NCBI RefSeq assembly: GCF_900113765.1
Contig: NZ_FOQO01000005.1
Location: 62,001 to 126,000 of the forward strand
DNA: 64,000 nucleotides
Origin: Parapedobacter indicus
GTDB lineage: Bacteria > Bacteroidota > Bacteroidia > Sphingobacteriales > Sphingobacteriaceae
Direction: 5' to 3'
In this document: piece by piece, positions 1 through 10,600 of the stretch
How the letters are laid out: the number at the start of each line of letters is the position of its first letter
Numbering within the stretch: the stretch's first letter is position 1
Notes under the pieces: model-generated
Seen by the model: the letters and a program-made list of their open reading frames with translations, nothing else
Databases searched by the model: none
What the model was told of the DNA's origin: nothing
Made by a program: the position numbers and the translations under genes

Positions 1-491
1 ACAAAAACGTGTCCGATATCCTTGATCTCAGCGTAGATGAAGCACTCGAATTTTTTGCGGATCAGCCGAAAATCATCGCCAAATTGCAACCCCTGGGCGA
101 TGTCGGGCTGGGATATGTCAAGCTGGGCCAGTCTTCCAGCACGCTTTCCGGCGGCGAAGCCCAACGGATTAAGCTGGCTTCCTTTCTCATTAAAGGCAAT
201 AACAGCAAAAATACACTCTTCATCTTTGATGAGCCCACCACCGGGCTGCATTTCCACGACATCAAAAAATTACTAAAATCGTTTGACGCCCTGATTGCCC
301 AGGGCAACAGCATCCTTGTCATCGAGCACAACATGGACATGATCAAAAGCGCCGACTGGATCATCGACATTGGTCCCGAAGGCGGTCAGGCAGGCGGTAA
401 CCTCGTATTTGAAGGCACTCCGGAGGATATGGTGAAACATGCGGATACCTATACCGCACAATTTCTGAAAGCGTATATGCAACCCCGATGA
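1..491 (+). CDS. uvrA: Excinuclease ABC subunit A (UvrA), C-terminal fragment; 5' end outside window
   Basis: UvrA is the damage-recognition ATPase of nucleotide excision repair, acting with UvrB and UvrC in the cytoplasm. The reading frame is open from base 3; the GTG at base 9 is internal, because the residues around it ([18 protein letters not shown]) match a conserved internal UvrA segment. The visible end of the second ATPase half contains the ABC signature [15 protein letters not shown], the Walker B stretch [11 protein letters not shown] and the switch histidine in VIEHNMDMI. About 160 of the usual 930-950 residues are present and the C-terminus looks complete. The downstream sigma gene probably has its own promoter, so uvrA marks the left edge of the polysaccharide locus. 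Identification is very secure; only the start is missing. Confidence 0.95.
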   Translation, partial: KNVSDILDLSVDEALEFFADQPKIIAKLQPLGDVGLGYVKLGQSSSTLSGGEAQRIKLASFLIKGNNSKNTLFIFDEPTTGLHFHDIKKLLKSFDALIAQGNSILVIEHNMDMIKSADWIIDIGPEGGQAGGNLVFEGTPEDMVKHADTYTAQFLKAYMQPR

Positions 492-509
492 TCGACCCGT
501 TTCTTTCTC

Positions 510-540
510 TTGGATTGGTTACATTTTTATAGTAGGTTTG
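510..540 (+). promoter_or_regulatory. Candidate Bacteroidota housekeeping promoter for the sigma gene
   Basis: A TTG at 510-512 and TAGGTTTG at 533-540 are separated by 20 bases, matching the Bacteroidota -33/-7 pattern (TTTG or TTG, about 19-21 bases, TAnnTTTG). The predicted transcript would begin near 547, about 25 bases before the sigma start codon at 572. Similar well-spaced elements precede two other divergently read genes in this window. This is pattern recognition only. Confidence 0.45.
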
Positions 541-571
541 TAATTGGTTAATACAATTATAAACTTATACC

Positions 572-1159
572 ATGTCTTCTGTTGATTCCTCAACTATCCG
601 GCATTTGATGGCTGGCGACGAAGCTGCCTTCCGCATGATCTATGACATTCACAGCGGACAGGTATACCAGTTGGCCTTCCGTTTCCTAAAAGATGCTTCC
701 TGGAGTGAAGAAATCGTGCAGGATGTATTCCTGAAGCTATGGCTTAATCGGGAAGGGTTGGATGATCAGGGCAACCTATGGCTGTACCTGTATGTAATAA
801 CCAAACGACTATGCTTGAATAAACTAAGGGAAATCCGTAAATCCCCCGTACTGTTTGAGCAATTGATGAATGGTATGGAGGTGGCCGGTCGCCCACCCGA
901 AGAGCAGCTTATGGCGGTCGAATTGGAACAACAGGCCCAACGCCTGATCGCCTGTCTCCCCAAACAGCAACAACGGATATACAAACTCAGCAGGGAAGAA
1001 GGCCTCTCCCACCACGAAATTGCCGAGAAATTGGGCTTATCACCCAATACGGTGAAAAATCACATGGTGCAGGCCCTGAAAACATTGAAAAATTCGCTGC
1101 ATCAATCGGGCTACACCTATCTTCTGGCACTTACTTTTTACAGCTTGCTGGCAAGCTGA
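572..1159 (+). CDS. ECF-family RNA polymerase sigma factor (locus A)
   Basis: This 195-residue protein has a sigma70 region 2 at about residues 10-78, with the core-binding/-10 helix around VQDVFLKLWLNRE, and a region 4 helix-turn-helix at about 120-172 (HHEIAEKLGLSPNTVKNHM). It would direct RNA polymerase to the susC promoter when the SusC-FecR signal releases it, as in other Bacteroidota ECF/FecR loci. The last 15 residues (YTYLLALTFYSLLAS) are strongly hydrophobic, as in the two other sigma factors here, and could contact the membrane or the anti-sigma factor. fecR follows on the same strand after 108 bases. The family is certain; the regulon is inferred from position. Confidence 0.93.
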   Translation: MSSVDSSTIRHLMAGDEAAFRMIYDIHSGQVYQLAFRFLKDASWSEEIVQDVFLKLWLNREGLDDQGNLWLYLYVITKRLCLNKLREIRKSPVLFEQLMNGMEVAGRPPEEQLMAVELEQQAQRLIACLPKQQQRIYKLSREEGLSHHEIAEKLGLSPNTVKNHMVQALKTLKNSLHQSGYTYLLALTFYSLLAS

Positions 1160-1267
1160 CACCGCCGCAAAAAAAAAATTCTGTTTCAACTAGTCCTACC
1201 CGTACTTATCTGTGTTCTCTTTATATAACCTCCATTACGAGGAGCCAATTTATTTGCCGATAGGACA

Positions 1268-2464
1268 ATGAACGAAAACCGCTTGCAGCTTTTGCTAAAG
1301 AAATACGTTGACAACACCATCACACGCAAGGACTGTCACGAGTTGCTGGAATATCTGGATACCACGGACACTTCTTTTGTTTCTTCGGCTATTGACGAGG
1401 CATTGCAAACGGCTAACGAACAAACTGCATTTGAACCTGATCGCCAAAAGCATGTATATGATCAGCTTCTCGCCGAAATTCAGGAACGGCAGCTAACCCC
1501 TTCACCGATCAGGCCAACCAAAAAACACTTCCTGTTTTCATTCGTAAAGGTTGCGGCGGTTCTTGTCGCAGCAATCGCTGTGGGTAGTTGGTTATACAAC
1601 GGCAAACAGTTGGACAGGGCCAACCTTCAAAGCAACACAACGAGGGATAGCATCCTGCTGCCTGATCGAAATCAGGCAATACTTACCTTGGCGGATGGCA
1701 GTACCATTCTGCTGGATGATGCGGCAAACGGAATTTTAGCCCAGGAATCGGGTATTGAAATCACAAAGACCGAAGATGGCAGCGTTTTCTATAAAACCGT
1801 CGACAACAGCAATCAAAGCAATACGCTGAAATACAATACGTTTAGCACACCCAAGGGCAGTACGTACCGGATCCTGCTACCCGATGGGACCAAGGTATGG
1901 TTAAACACCGGGTCTTCCATTCGCTATCCGGTCGTGTTCCCGCATGATAAAAGAACGGTATCGATCAGCGGAGAAGCCTATTTCGAAGTAGCGCACGATG
2001 CTTCAAAACCCTTTTTCCTGGATGCCAACGGCAGCACGATACAGGTGCTCGGCACACATTTCAATGTATCTGCTTACGTGGATGAAAAACAGACGACAAC
2101 CACACTGGTGGAAGGATCGGTCAATGTCTCCAAAAATGGAAATAACATCACGCTAAAACCCGGACAACAGGCCGTAGTCGACGAAGCTACCGGAGCCATT
2201 CACCGGTCCGCAGCAGACGTCCGATCGGCAATCGCCTGGAAAAACGGTTATTTCCGCTTTGACAACGAATCCATCGAAGATATCATAGAAAAAATATCTC
2301 GCTGGTACGATATTGAAGCGGTAGAGTATGAAGGACAATTCGACGACCGGTTTTCCGGAACATTCCAACGTTCAAAAAATGTGGCGCAGCTCTTCAGCCA
2401 TCTGGAGAAACTCGCCCCTATACACTTTGAAATCAGGGAAAGGAGGGTGGTCGTCATGAAGTAG
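1268..2464 (+). CDS. FecR-type anti-sigma factor (locus A)
   Basis: FecR-like inner-membrane anti-sigma protein of 398 residues. A cytoplasmic N-terminal part (about 1-90) would hold the sigma factor. One transmembrane helix lies at about 92-110 (VAAVLVAAIAVGSWLY), followed by a periplasmic FecR domain (about 190-290, with STPKGSTYRILLPDGTKVWL and GEAYFEVAHD) and a C-terminal DUF4974 domain (about 325-396) that contacts the signalling domain of the cognate transporter. It lies between the sigma gene and a SusC that carries the matching N-terminal STN domain, so these three form one trans-envelope signalling unit. Length and domain order are normal for the family. Confidence 0.93.
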   Translation: MNENRLQLLLKKYVDNTITRKDCHELLEYLDTTDTSFVSSAIDEALQTANEQTAFEPDRQKHVYDQLLAEIQERQLTPSPIRPTKKHFLFSFVKVAAVLVAAIAVGSWLYNGKQLDRANLQSNTTRDSILLPDRNQAILTLADGSTILLDDAANGILAQESGIEITKTEDGSVFYKTVDNSNQSNTLKYNTFSTPKGSTYRILLPDGTKVWLNTGSSIRYPVVFPHDKRTVSISGEAYFEVAHDASKPFFLDANGSTIQVLGTHFNVSAYVDEKQTTTTLVEGSVNVSKNGNNITLKPGQQAVVDEATGAIHRSAADVRSAIAWKNGYFRFDNESIEDIIEKISRWYDIEAVEYEGQFDDRFSGTFQRSKNVAQLFSHLEKLAPIHFEIRERRVVVMK

Positions 2465-2494
2465 GTATACCTGCATCGCAATGACCAGAAAAAA

Positions 2495-2521
2495 GCCGGA
2501 GGCGTTCGCGGCGCACCCGGC
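2495..2521 (+). other. Short inverted repeat in the fecR-susC junction
   Basis: GCCGG at 2495-2499 is complementary to CCGGC at 2517-2521, with a GC-rich loop between. It lies 30 bases after the fecR stop and 65 bases before susC. No T-run follows, so it is not a classical terminator. The other two fecR-susC junctions in the window also hold a hairpin. It may be a processing or attenuation element. Confidence 0.3.
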
Positions 2522-2586
2522 ACAAATGCTGGTATTGAACTAATTCGTTGAGTACATAATCAATTATTAACCAAACATTTTGTCAA

Positions 2587-5500
2587 ATGTATAAAAAATC
2601 TATTGCATTTCGCCGGCCTCGGCGATATCTATTCAAATTGTTGCTAACCATGAAATTAGTCGCTGTATTGCTGATCGTTACCATCCTGCAAGCAGGTGCA
2701 AAAAGCTATGCACAAAAAGTGACTATCAACGTCAAACAGGCTTCAATCGCATCTGTATTGGACCAAATTCAGCAACAGACCGGTTACGACTTTCTGTACA
2801 ATAGCACACACCTACAAGGAACCAAAACGGTCGACCTCCACTTCAGGAATGCTTCCTTAAATGAAGTACTGGAAGCTTGTTTTTCCGGGCAACCGCTCAC
2901 CTATGAGATTGAAAACACAACGGTGCTGATACACCGGAAAAAAATAAGTACCCCGGTGCCTGATACAGAAATTCTGCAACGTGAAATCTCGGGCCGTGTA
3001 ACGGACCATCAAAACCAGCCACTGGAGGGTGTCACCGTTGCGGCCAAAGGGACCCATTCCGTAACAACCACCGATCGTGCCGGGCGATTTAGCCTATCAG
3101 TCCCCCAACAGGCCACGACCCTGGTCTTTACCTTGGTAGGTTTCGAGCCCCAGGAACATTCCATCGGCACTTCCAACAACCTTAATGTTTCGCTATCCCC
3201 TTCCCTCAGCGACCTCGATGAGGTGGTGGTGATCGGTTATGGAAGCGTAAAAAAGAGCGACGTGACCGGAGCAATCGGATCTGTCGATCGCGATGCCATC
3301 GTGCGCACGGCCAACATACAGGCAGCCGGAGCCATACAAGGGCAGGTGGCCGGTGTTAACTTGCTCAAAGTAAACGGAAAGCCAGGAGACGATTACAGCA
3401 TCGAGATACGGGGATTGAACTCCATCGGCAAGGGCAATGCGCCCCTCGTGGTCATCGACGGTGTAATGGGGGGGTCGCTGAGCTCATTGAATCCGGCTGA
3501 TATCGAGAAAATTGATGTCCTGAAGGACGCCTCGGCAACAGCCATCTACGGATCGAGGGGATCAAACGGTGTAATCATCGTAACCACCCGGCAAGGGGCA
3601 CCCGGGAAAAACCGGATCGCATACGATGGCTATGTTGGCATGAAGACGCCCACGAACCTGCCTGATATGATGGACGGCCCGCAATTTGTCGCGAATTTCA
3701 ACGAAATTTTAAAAAATGGAGGCACCCGGTATTTCGACGACAAGGAAAAGCAAAACATCGAAAATGGCGTCTATACGGATTGGATCGATCTACTGTTGCA
3801 AAATGGCATGCAATCAAGCCACAATATCTCCCTTTCGGGGGGAAATGAAAGTTCCCGGCATTTCTTTTCGGCAGGTTACCTAAAGGAAGAGGGAAATGTT
3901 CCCGCCGAAGAATTTAGCCGGTTTACATTAAAATCGAATATCGACGGAAAAATAAACAGCTGGATCAACGCCGGCACATCCACGTATGTGTCTTATGGCA
4001 TACAAGATCAGGGATCGAACGAAGCCCTTCGGGGTGCGTATCGGCTGCGGCCGACGGGCGACGCCTATGACGAGAACGGCGAGCTGCTTTTCTGGCCGAC
4101 CACCAGCGACAGTCAAACTCCCAACCCGCTATTCGATCCGTTGAACGTAAAAAATGAAACCAGAAATTTCCGGGTTTTCGGCAACCTCTTTGTTGAGGTG
4201 AATTTATTGGATGGGCTATCGTTCCGGTCAACCATTTCGCCTTACTTCGAGAGTGTACGCAGCGGAAATTTCGCCGGAAAATATTCCAAAGCGAATACGG
4301 GAACCCGGAATGGAAGTGGTGGATACAGCAACCAGTTAAATTTTTCTTACACATTAGACAACGTACTTTCTTATAACAAATCGGTCAAATCCCATTCCTT
4401 CGGTGGCATACTGGCCAATAGCATCGTCTCGAGCCGGGGTGAGGGCGCGGCGCAGGATGTATTGGACTTGCCGTACGACTCCTTTTGGTATAATACGGGT
4501 TCTGCCGGCAATATCGAAGGGGTTTCCAGCTACCTGACTGAATGGGCGTTGCTCTCGTATATGGGAAGGTTCAACTATTCCTTCAACGATAAATACCAAT
4601 TGACGCTTACCGGACGGGCCGATGGTTCATCAAAGCTGGCCGCAGGTCACAAGTGGGCTTTCTTCCCTTCAGCAGCGATCGCTTGGCGCGTAAGCGAAGA
4701 AGAGTTCCTTCGGGATGTCAAACCGCTTTCCAATCTCAAGCTTCGATTAAGCTACGGTGTGGTGGGCAACGATGCCGTTGCTCCGTATTCGACCCAAGCT
4801 TCTATCTTGCAGACGTTGTACGATTGGGGAGGCGATGCCGCCCTCGGCTTTGCACCCGGCGCCATTGCCAACAAATCGCTGGGCTGGGAAAAAAGTAAGG
4901 AAATAAACCTCGGTATCGATTTCGGATTCTTAAAGAACCGGATTTCCGGATCGGTGGATATCTACAGCAGGAAAACCGAAGACCTCATCCTTAGCCGGGC
5001 ACTTCCTCAGCACACAGGTTTTGGCGCGATTACCGCCAACGTCGGTTCTACCGCTAATAAGGGCGTAGAAGTAGCGCTTAATACCGTAAACATCCACACC
5101 AGCAATTTCTCGTGGAAAACGACGCTTACGTTTGCCAAAAACCACAACGAAATCGTTGAACTCTACGGAGACCAGAAGGATGACATCGGAAATAAATGGT
5201 TCATCGGCCAACCCATACAAGTACATTATGCTGAAGTCTTCGACGGGATATGGCAGCTCGACGAGGCCGAAGAGGCTGCTAAATACGGTGCAGAGCCGGG
5301 CCACGTAAAGGTAAAAGACCTGAATGAAGATGGGCAGATTACAGAAGTAGACCGGCAGATTATCGGGAGTCCGCTTCCCAAGTGGATCGGTGGCATGACG
5401 AACACCTTCGCCTATAAAGGAGTAGATTTCTCGTTCATGCTGTATTCACGGCAGGGCTCCATGATTTACAGCCCGTTCCATCACTCCAATTTCGCAAGGG

Positions 5501-5847
5501 AATGGAACGGTCGGTATAACAAGCTCAACGTAAATTACTGGACGGAGACAAATCCTTCCAATGAGTGGCCTGCACCCAACAACACCGGCGGCAGGGGACG
5601 CGAAGAGCTGAAAGCCTATGTGGATGCTTCCTTCGTGCGCGTACAGAATATTACATTGGGATATTCGTTTTCGCCAAACATCCTGTCACGCCTGAAGATG
5701 TCGGGATTACGGTTATACCTGACGGCCAACAATCCGTTGATATTTACCGACTATGCAGGGTTTGATCCGGAGTGGAGCGGGCAAAATACGTTTAATATGG
5801 GAATAAGCTCAGCCACCTATCTGTTTGGAGCAAACATATCTTTTTGA
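2587..5847 (+). CDS. SusC/RagA-type TonB-dependent outer-membrane transporter with STN signalling domain (locus A)
   Basis: Outer-membrane beta-barrel that imports oligosaccharides with its SusD partner, energised by TonB. The 1086-residue product has an extended, basic signal region ending near AKSYAQ (about residue 43), a secretin/TonB short N-terminal (STN) domain at about 45-112, a carboxypeptidase-regulatory-like beta-sandwich at about 134-205, and a plug beginning after DEVVVIGYGSVKKSDVTG (about 215), with the family motif ATAIYGSRGSNGVIIVTT near 315. The barrel fills the rest and ends in the aromatic ANISF. The STN domain means it also signals to the FecR at 1268. The start at 2587 was preferred to the internal ATG at 2650 because STN-type SusC proteins usually have this extended N-terminus. 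Substrate is inferred from the downstream sulfatase and lyase genes. Confidence 0.95.
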   Translation: MYKKSIAFRRPRRYLFKLLLTMKLVAVLLIVTILQAGAKSYAQKVTINVKQASIASVLDQIQQQTGYDFLYNSTHLQGTKTVDLHFRNASLNEVLEACFSGQPLTYEIENTTVLIHRKKISTPVPDTEILQREISGRVTDHQNQPLEGVTVAAKGTHSVTTTDRAGRFSLSVPQQATTLVFTLVGFEPQEHSIGTSNNLNVSLSPSLSDLDEVVVIGYGSVKKSDVTGAIGSVDRDAIVRTANIQAAGAIQGQVAGVNLLKVNGKPGDDYSIEIRGLNSIGKGNAPLVVIDGVMGGSLSSLNPADIEKIDVLKDASATAIYGSRGSNGVIIVTTRQGAPGKNRIAYDGYVGMKTPTNLPDMMDGPQFVANFNEILKNGGTRYFDDKEKQNIENGVYTDWIDLLLQNGMQSSHNISLSGGNESSRHFFSAGYLKEEGNVPAEEFSRFTLKSNIDGKINSWINAGTSTYVSYGIQDQGSNEALRGAYRLRPTGDAYDENGELLFWPTTSDSQTPNPLFDPLNVKNETRNFRVFGNLFVEVNLLDGLSFRSTISPYFESVRSGNFAGKYSKANTGTRNGSGGYSNQLNFSYTLDNVLSYNKSVKSHSFGGILANSIVSSRGEGAAQDVLDLPYDSFWYNTGSAGNIEGVSSYLTEWALLSYMGRFNYSFNDKYQLTLTGRADGSSKLAAGHKWAFFPSAAIAWRVSEEEFLRDVKPLSNLKLRLSYGVVGNDAVAPYSTQASILQTLYDWGGDAALGFAPGAIANKSLGWEKSKEINLGIDFGFLKNRISGSVDIYSRKTEDLILSRALPQHTGFGAITANVGSTANKGVEVALNTVNIHTSNFSWKTTLTFAKNHNEIVELYGDQKDDIGNKWFIGQPIQVHYAEVFDGIWQLDEAEEAAKYGAEPGHVKVKDLNEDGQITEVDRQIIGSPLPKWIGGMTNTFAYKGVDFSFMLYSRQGSMIYSPFHHSNFAREWNGRYNKLNVNYWTETNPSNEWPAPNNTGGRGREELKAYVDASFVRVQNITLGYSFSPNILSRLKMSGLRLYLTANNPLIFTDYAGFDPEWSGQNTFNMGISSATYLFGANISF

Positions 5848-5916
5848 TAACCGGAGATGGAAGAACTAACTACGGACTCTTTACAGTTAACGATAGAGCC
5901 GTTAAAGAAAAATTAT

Positions 5917-7542
5917 ATGAAATCGATTATAAAAAATATATCCGGCATTGCACTCATGGCCTGGGTAATCTTAACCGCGGTTTCCTGCAATGGCTTTTTG
6001 GAGGAGGAGCTTATCTCGGACCGCACGACCGACAACTATTATGTAGACGAGCAGGGGTATGAAGATCTCGTAAAATCGGCCTATAGCCCGTTGAGGGAAA
6101 TTCACAAGCTACGAGGCTTGACACTACTGGGTACCGATATCTTTACGCGACCCGGCGACCCGGCCTTGGGTGGGCTAAACCAGTTTAACGAATATTCGGC
6201 ACAGGCTATCAATCCCCAGGATGGAAATTCGGCCGTTTATTGGACCTTTTTATATGCAGCAATCGCCCGCGCCAATACCGCACTTGATCGTGCGCCGGAG
6301 GTATCCATGGATGACGCGATCAAAACGATCCGGGTTTCTGAAATCAAATTCCTGAGAGCCCTCTATTATTTTTACCTGGTCCAGCAATTTGGCGATATTC
6401 CATTGCCACTTACCGAAATTACCGAAGTGGTGACTACCGCCGAACGGATACCAGAAGCACAAGTTTATGAACAGATTATTAAGGACCTCGAAGAAGCCAT
6501 CCCCGCCCTTCCACCCGCGCAGGAAGAATACGGCCGGGTTACAAAAGGTGCAGCGCAACATCTGCTCGCGAAGGTATACCTGACCCGTGGATACCGCGAT
6601 TTTGCTGGATCTGATGATTTCGCGAAGGCGGCCAGTATTGCCACCGATGTCATCAATTCCGGCCAGTATCAGCTGCTTGATACCTTCGGTGAGGTCTTTC
6701 AGCAGGGAAATGAAGAAAACAATGAAATTCTATTTGCGGTACAATACAGCGTCAATACGGTATTAAATGGCGATGGCAACGACGCCCACTCGCTCTTTGG
6801 TCAGGGAGTGGATGGACTGATCGGCATGGATCGGTCGAGCACGTACAATCGGCAGCAAGCAACCTACGTTCCCACGAGATACCTATCAAGCCTCTATGAT
6901 ACGGATATGGATACACGGTACGATATCACCTTTCTTCGGATTTTCTACGCTACCGTGGATAAAGGCGATGTAAAAGTAGGAGATACCGTGCTCTACTTCC
7001 CGAAATGGGACCAACCCTGGACTGTTGAACGGATGGCCGCCGCAGATTACCTCGTCGTCAACTACGACGAATACTACATGAACGTAGCAAAACAAAATCA
7101 GTTCCCGCCCCTGTGGAAATTCTTCGAGGCCGGCTTACCGTACGGCGACGACAAAGGAACCCGTGACCTGTTTGTATTCCGTTTGGCAGAAACCCACCTC
7201 ATTGCCGCAGAGGCGTATCTCAAGGCCGGGAATGAACCCAAGGCCCTCGAACACATCAACGCGGTGCGCCGGCGGGCGGGTGCTCCGGGGATGAAAGATG
7301 CCATGGAGCTTTCTTCGGTAACCCTAGACGACATTCTTGACGAGCGGGCGCGGGAACTCTGCGGCGAGGAACCCAGGTGGACCGAATTGAAGCGGACAGG
7401 AAAGCTCATCGAACGGGTGAAACTGTACAACGAACGGGCTTCGGAAGCCAATACGATTAAGGATTTTCACTTGCTACGGCCGATACCGTTGTCGCAAATC
7501 GAGCGTTCATCGAACACCGTTTCGCAAAATCCGGGCTATTAA
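5917..7542 (+). CDS. SusD/RagB-like surface glycan-binding lipoprotein (locus A)
   Basis: SusD-like protein that caps the SusC barrel and binds glycan at the cell surface. From the ATG at 5917 the product (541 residues) begins with a good lipoprotein signal, MKSIIKNISGIALMAWVILTAVSC, with the acylated Cys at 24. An upstream in-frame ATG at 5857 would bury this signal behind 20 unrelated residues, so it was rejected. The N-terminal SusD domain includes FLRALYYFYLVQQFGDIPLPL, and the C-terminal RagB domain includes ETHLIAAEAYLKAGN and DERARELCGEEPRWTELKRTG, all typical. It follows susC by about 70 bases. Confidence 0.93.
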   Translation: MKSIIKNISGIALMAWVILTAVSCNGFLEEELISDRTTDNYYVDEQGYEDLVKSAYSPLREIHKLRGLTLLGTDIFTRPGDPALGGLNQFNEYSAQAINPQDGNSAVYWTFLYAAIARANTALDRAPEVSMDDAIKTIRVSEIKFLRALYYFYLVQQFGDIPLPLTEITEVVTTAERIPEAQVYEQIIKDLEEAIPALPPAQEEYGRVTKGAAQHLLAKVYLTRGYRDFAGSDDFAKAASIATDVINSGQYQLLDTFGEVFQQGNEENNEILFAVQYSVNTVLNGDGNDAHSLFGQGVDGLIGMDRSSTYNRQQATYVPTRYLSSLYDTDMDTRYDITFLRIFYATVDKGDVKVGDTVLYFPKWDQPWTVERMAAADYLVVNYDEYYMNVAKQNQFPPLWKFFEAGLPYGDDKGTRDLFVFRLAETHLIAAEAYLKAGNEPKALEHINAVRRRAGAPGMKDAMELSSVTLDDILDERARELCGEEPRWTELKRTGKLIERVKLYNERASEANTIKDFHLLRPIPLSQIERSSNTVSQNPGY

Positions 7543-7568
7543 CACGCAATAAACCAACATATCAGTGC

Positions 7569-7620
7569 CGGCTTCGCCGGTTGGTGACAATCCGATGGAT
7601 TCCGCCAGCAGGCGAAGCCG
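7569..7620 (+). repeat. 10-bp perfect inverted repeat between susD and the first enzyme gene
   Basis: CGGCTTCGCC at 7569-7578 and its exact complement GGCGAAGCCG at 7611-7620 flank 32 bases. The left arm can also fold on itself (CCGGCTTCGCCGG, 7568-7580). It sits in the 116-base gap between susD and the three-module enzyme gene, with no T-run. It could be an mRNA-processing or stability element separating susCD expression from enzyme expression, or a remnant of a dispersed palindromic repeat. Confidence 0.5.
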
Positions 7621-7658
7621 TGCTTACCGTCGGGCAACCGGCAAACTAAAATGGATGA

Positions 7659-10600
7659 ATGATGCGATTAAAAATGGATGGATTTCTGGCTGGCTTAGTA
7701 AGTGCAATCTTCGTTTGCTGCTGTCAACCCTCGTTTGCCCAAAAAGGGTGGCAAGCGCTATTCAATGGCCAGAACTTCGATGGATGGGAAAAGAAAAACG
7801 GAACGGCAAGCTATGAAATACGTGACGGCACCATTGTCGGTATTTCGCAGCTGAACACCCCCAATACGTTTCTCTGCACCAAAGAAACGTATGCGGATTT
7901 CATCCTCGAAATGGATGTAAAGATTGACGTTGGCCTCAACTCGGGGATACAGGTCCGGAGCCTGAGCCTCCCTGAAGTAGACAACGGCCGTGTGCACGGC
8001 TATCAAGTGGAGATCGATCCGGCCGAACGTGCATGGAGCGGAGGCATCTACGACGAAGCACGCCAAGGATGGTTGTATCCGCTATCTATCAACGAGAAAG
8101 GCAGAAGTGCCTTTAAAAACGGCGAATGGAACCGTTATCACATCGAAGCCGTGGGTAATACCATCCGGACATGGGTCAACGGAGTACAGTGCGCCAACCT
8201 CATCATCGATCTAACGCCCGAAGGGTTTATTGCCCTGCAGGTGCATGGCATCAAACAGAAAAGCCAGGAAGGACTGACGGTCCAGTGGCGTAACATCCGG
8301 ATCAAAACCGAAGACCTCGCCGCCGATTGCTGGAAACCGGATAACGACGTAGAAGAAGTAAGCTATCTCACCAACCAGCTGACCAAACGCCAAATCGACG
8401 AAGGATGGCGCTTGCTTTGGGACGGTAAAACCACGGCAGGATGGCGAAGGGCAAGTGCCAAGGACTTTCCCCCTACGGGATGGCAAATTGAAAACGGCCT
8501 GCTGAAGGTCCTGCCATCGGAAAAAGGAGACCCTAACAAAGGTGGCGATATCGTTACCGACCGCGAATTTTCCAATTTCGAACTCGAACTGGATTTCCTG
8601 ATCACCGAAGGGGGCAACAGTGGGATCAAATACCTGGTGGTTGAGGAACTCCGGCAACGGCCGGGAACGGGCCTCGGTCCGGAATATCAAATCCTCGACG
8701 ACGAACGGCATCCCGATGCCAAGAACGGCGTAGACGGAAACCGCACGGCAGGATCACTCTATGACCTGATCACTGCCGGAAACTTAAGCGAGCCGGGGAA
8801 AAACAAGCGGATAAACAAACCGGGAAAATGGAACAGGGCCAAGATTGTCGTAAACGGCAACCATGTGGAGCATTGGCTTAACCACATCAAAGTCGTGGAG
8901 TATGATCGCGGGTCAGCCGCCTTCAAGGCCTTGGTCGCGAAAAGCAAGTTTCACGAAGTGCCTGATTTCGGGCAGGCCCTCTCGGGCCATATCCTCCTTC
9001 AGGACCACGGCGATTTAGCCTATTTCAAAAACATCAAAATCAAGGAACTCGCTGCTCCCGTTGACCTCGTACAACCGCTGGTCGATGCAGCCAATTCCCG
9101 TTGGTTCTTTTTCAACTCCGCAACGCGGCCCTTCGGAATGGTCAACCTAAGTCCCGATATGGAAGTAGACGGCGACTGGGGAACCGGCTACCGATATCAC
9201 CAGGATACCATCCGCTGTTTCAGCCACGTACACGGCTGGCAGCTGTCGGGCATTCCGGTATTGCCCACAACAGGGCCATTTCGGGGGCATCTGGGCCCGC
9301 ATGTGTATGGATCGGCCTACACGCATCAACAGGAAATCGTCAGGCCAGGTTATCACAAAATTGTATTGGATGACTACGGGATCACGGCAGAACTGACGTC
9401 CACCACACGGGTCGGATTCCACCGCTATACCTTTCCCAAATCCCGCGAAAGCCACATTCTCTTTGACTTCACGACGGCATTAGGTCCCTCAAAGACGGAC
9501 AGGGGCTATGCCCGAAAGGTCAATGATCGGGAAATCGAAGGCTATGCCGTCATGGGCGCAACCGTACGCCGCCCTAAACCCGTAACGGTTTACTTTACCG
9601 CCAGGATCGACAAGCCTTTCCAGCAATTTTCAGGCTGGCAGAACGGGGAACTCATAAACGGCATCGAGGAGGTGGATGGCGAACACACCGGTATTTTTAT
9701 CAGCTTTCCGACCGCGCAGGACGAGGAGGTGCAACTAAAGGTCGCCATCTCCTACGTCAGCGTGGAACAAGCACGCCTCAATCTTGATGTCGAGCTGCCC
9801 CATTGGGACTTTGACCGGGTGGTGCGTGAATCGAGGGGGGAATGGAACCAATGGCTCAGCCGGATAACCGTAGAAGGGGGTACTCTCGAAGAGCGCCAAC
9901 GATTTTATACCGACCTGTGGCATGCCTTGCAAGGAAGACGGATCATCAGCGATGTGAACGGCAAATACTGCGACATGACCGGGTCAAGCCCAAGGATTGG
10001 CCAGATACCACTTGATGAAAAGGGTAAACCCACGTTTAACCACCACAACTCGGATTCCTTCTGGGGTGCCCAATGGACCATCAATACACTGTGGCACCTG
10101 GTCTATCCGGAGGTCACCCATTCGTTTGTCAACTCCATGCTGCTGATGTATGACGATGGCGGGTTGATTCCACGCGGACCGGCCGGGGGCAATTACACGT
10201 TCGTCATGACCGGTGCCTCATCCACCCCGTTTATCGTAAGCGCATACATGAAAGGTATCCACGGTTTCGACGTGAAGAAAGCATACGAAGGCCTGCGTAA
10301 AAACCACCTGCCGGGCGGGTTGATGAGCAAAGCGGGTTATGAACACGATACGTTCAAAGGCGGTGGCATCGAGCAGTACATCGATAAGGGCTATGTGCCT
10401 TATCCGCTCAGCAATATCCGGTACGGCTATCATCAAAACGGTGCGGCACAGACCCTGGAATATGCCTACCAGGACTTCGCGCTGTCGCAGTTGGCGCATG
10501 CGCTGGGCAAGACGGACGACGCGCAATTATTCCGCCGACGCGCAGAAAACTACAAAAATCTATGGAACAACGAATTGGGCTGGATGTGGGTAAAGGACAG

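Noticed and set aside
1165-1180. A-run after the locus A sigma gene as a terminator
   Set aside because: A-rich, not T-rich, on the coding strand and without a preceding stem; probably ordinary AT-rich leader sequence.
3467-3474. G-tract in susC as a possible phase-variable homopolymer
   Set aside because: Only about 7 bases inside a frame that reads through intact; a C-tract at 28861 in fecR is similar. No other sign of phase variation.
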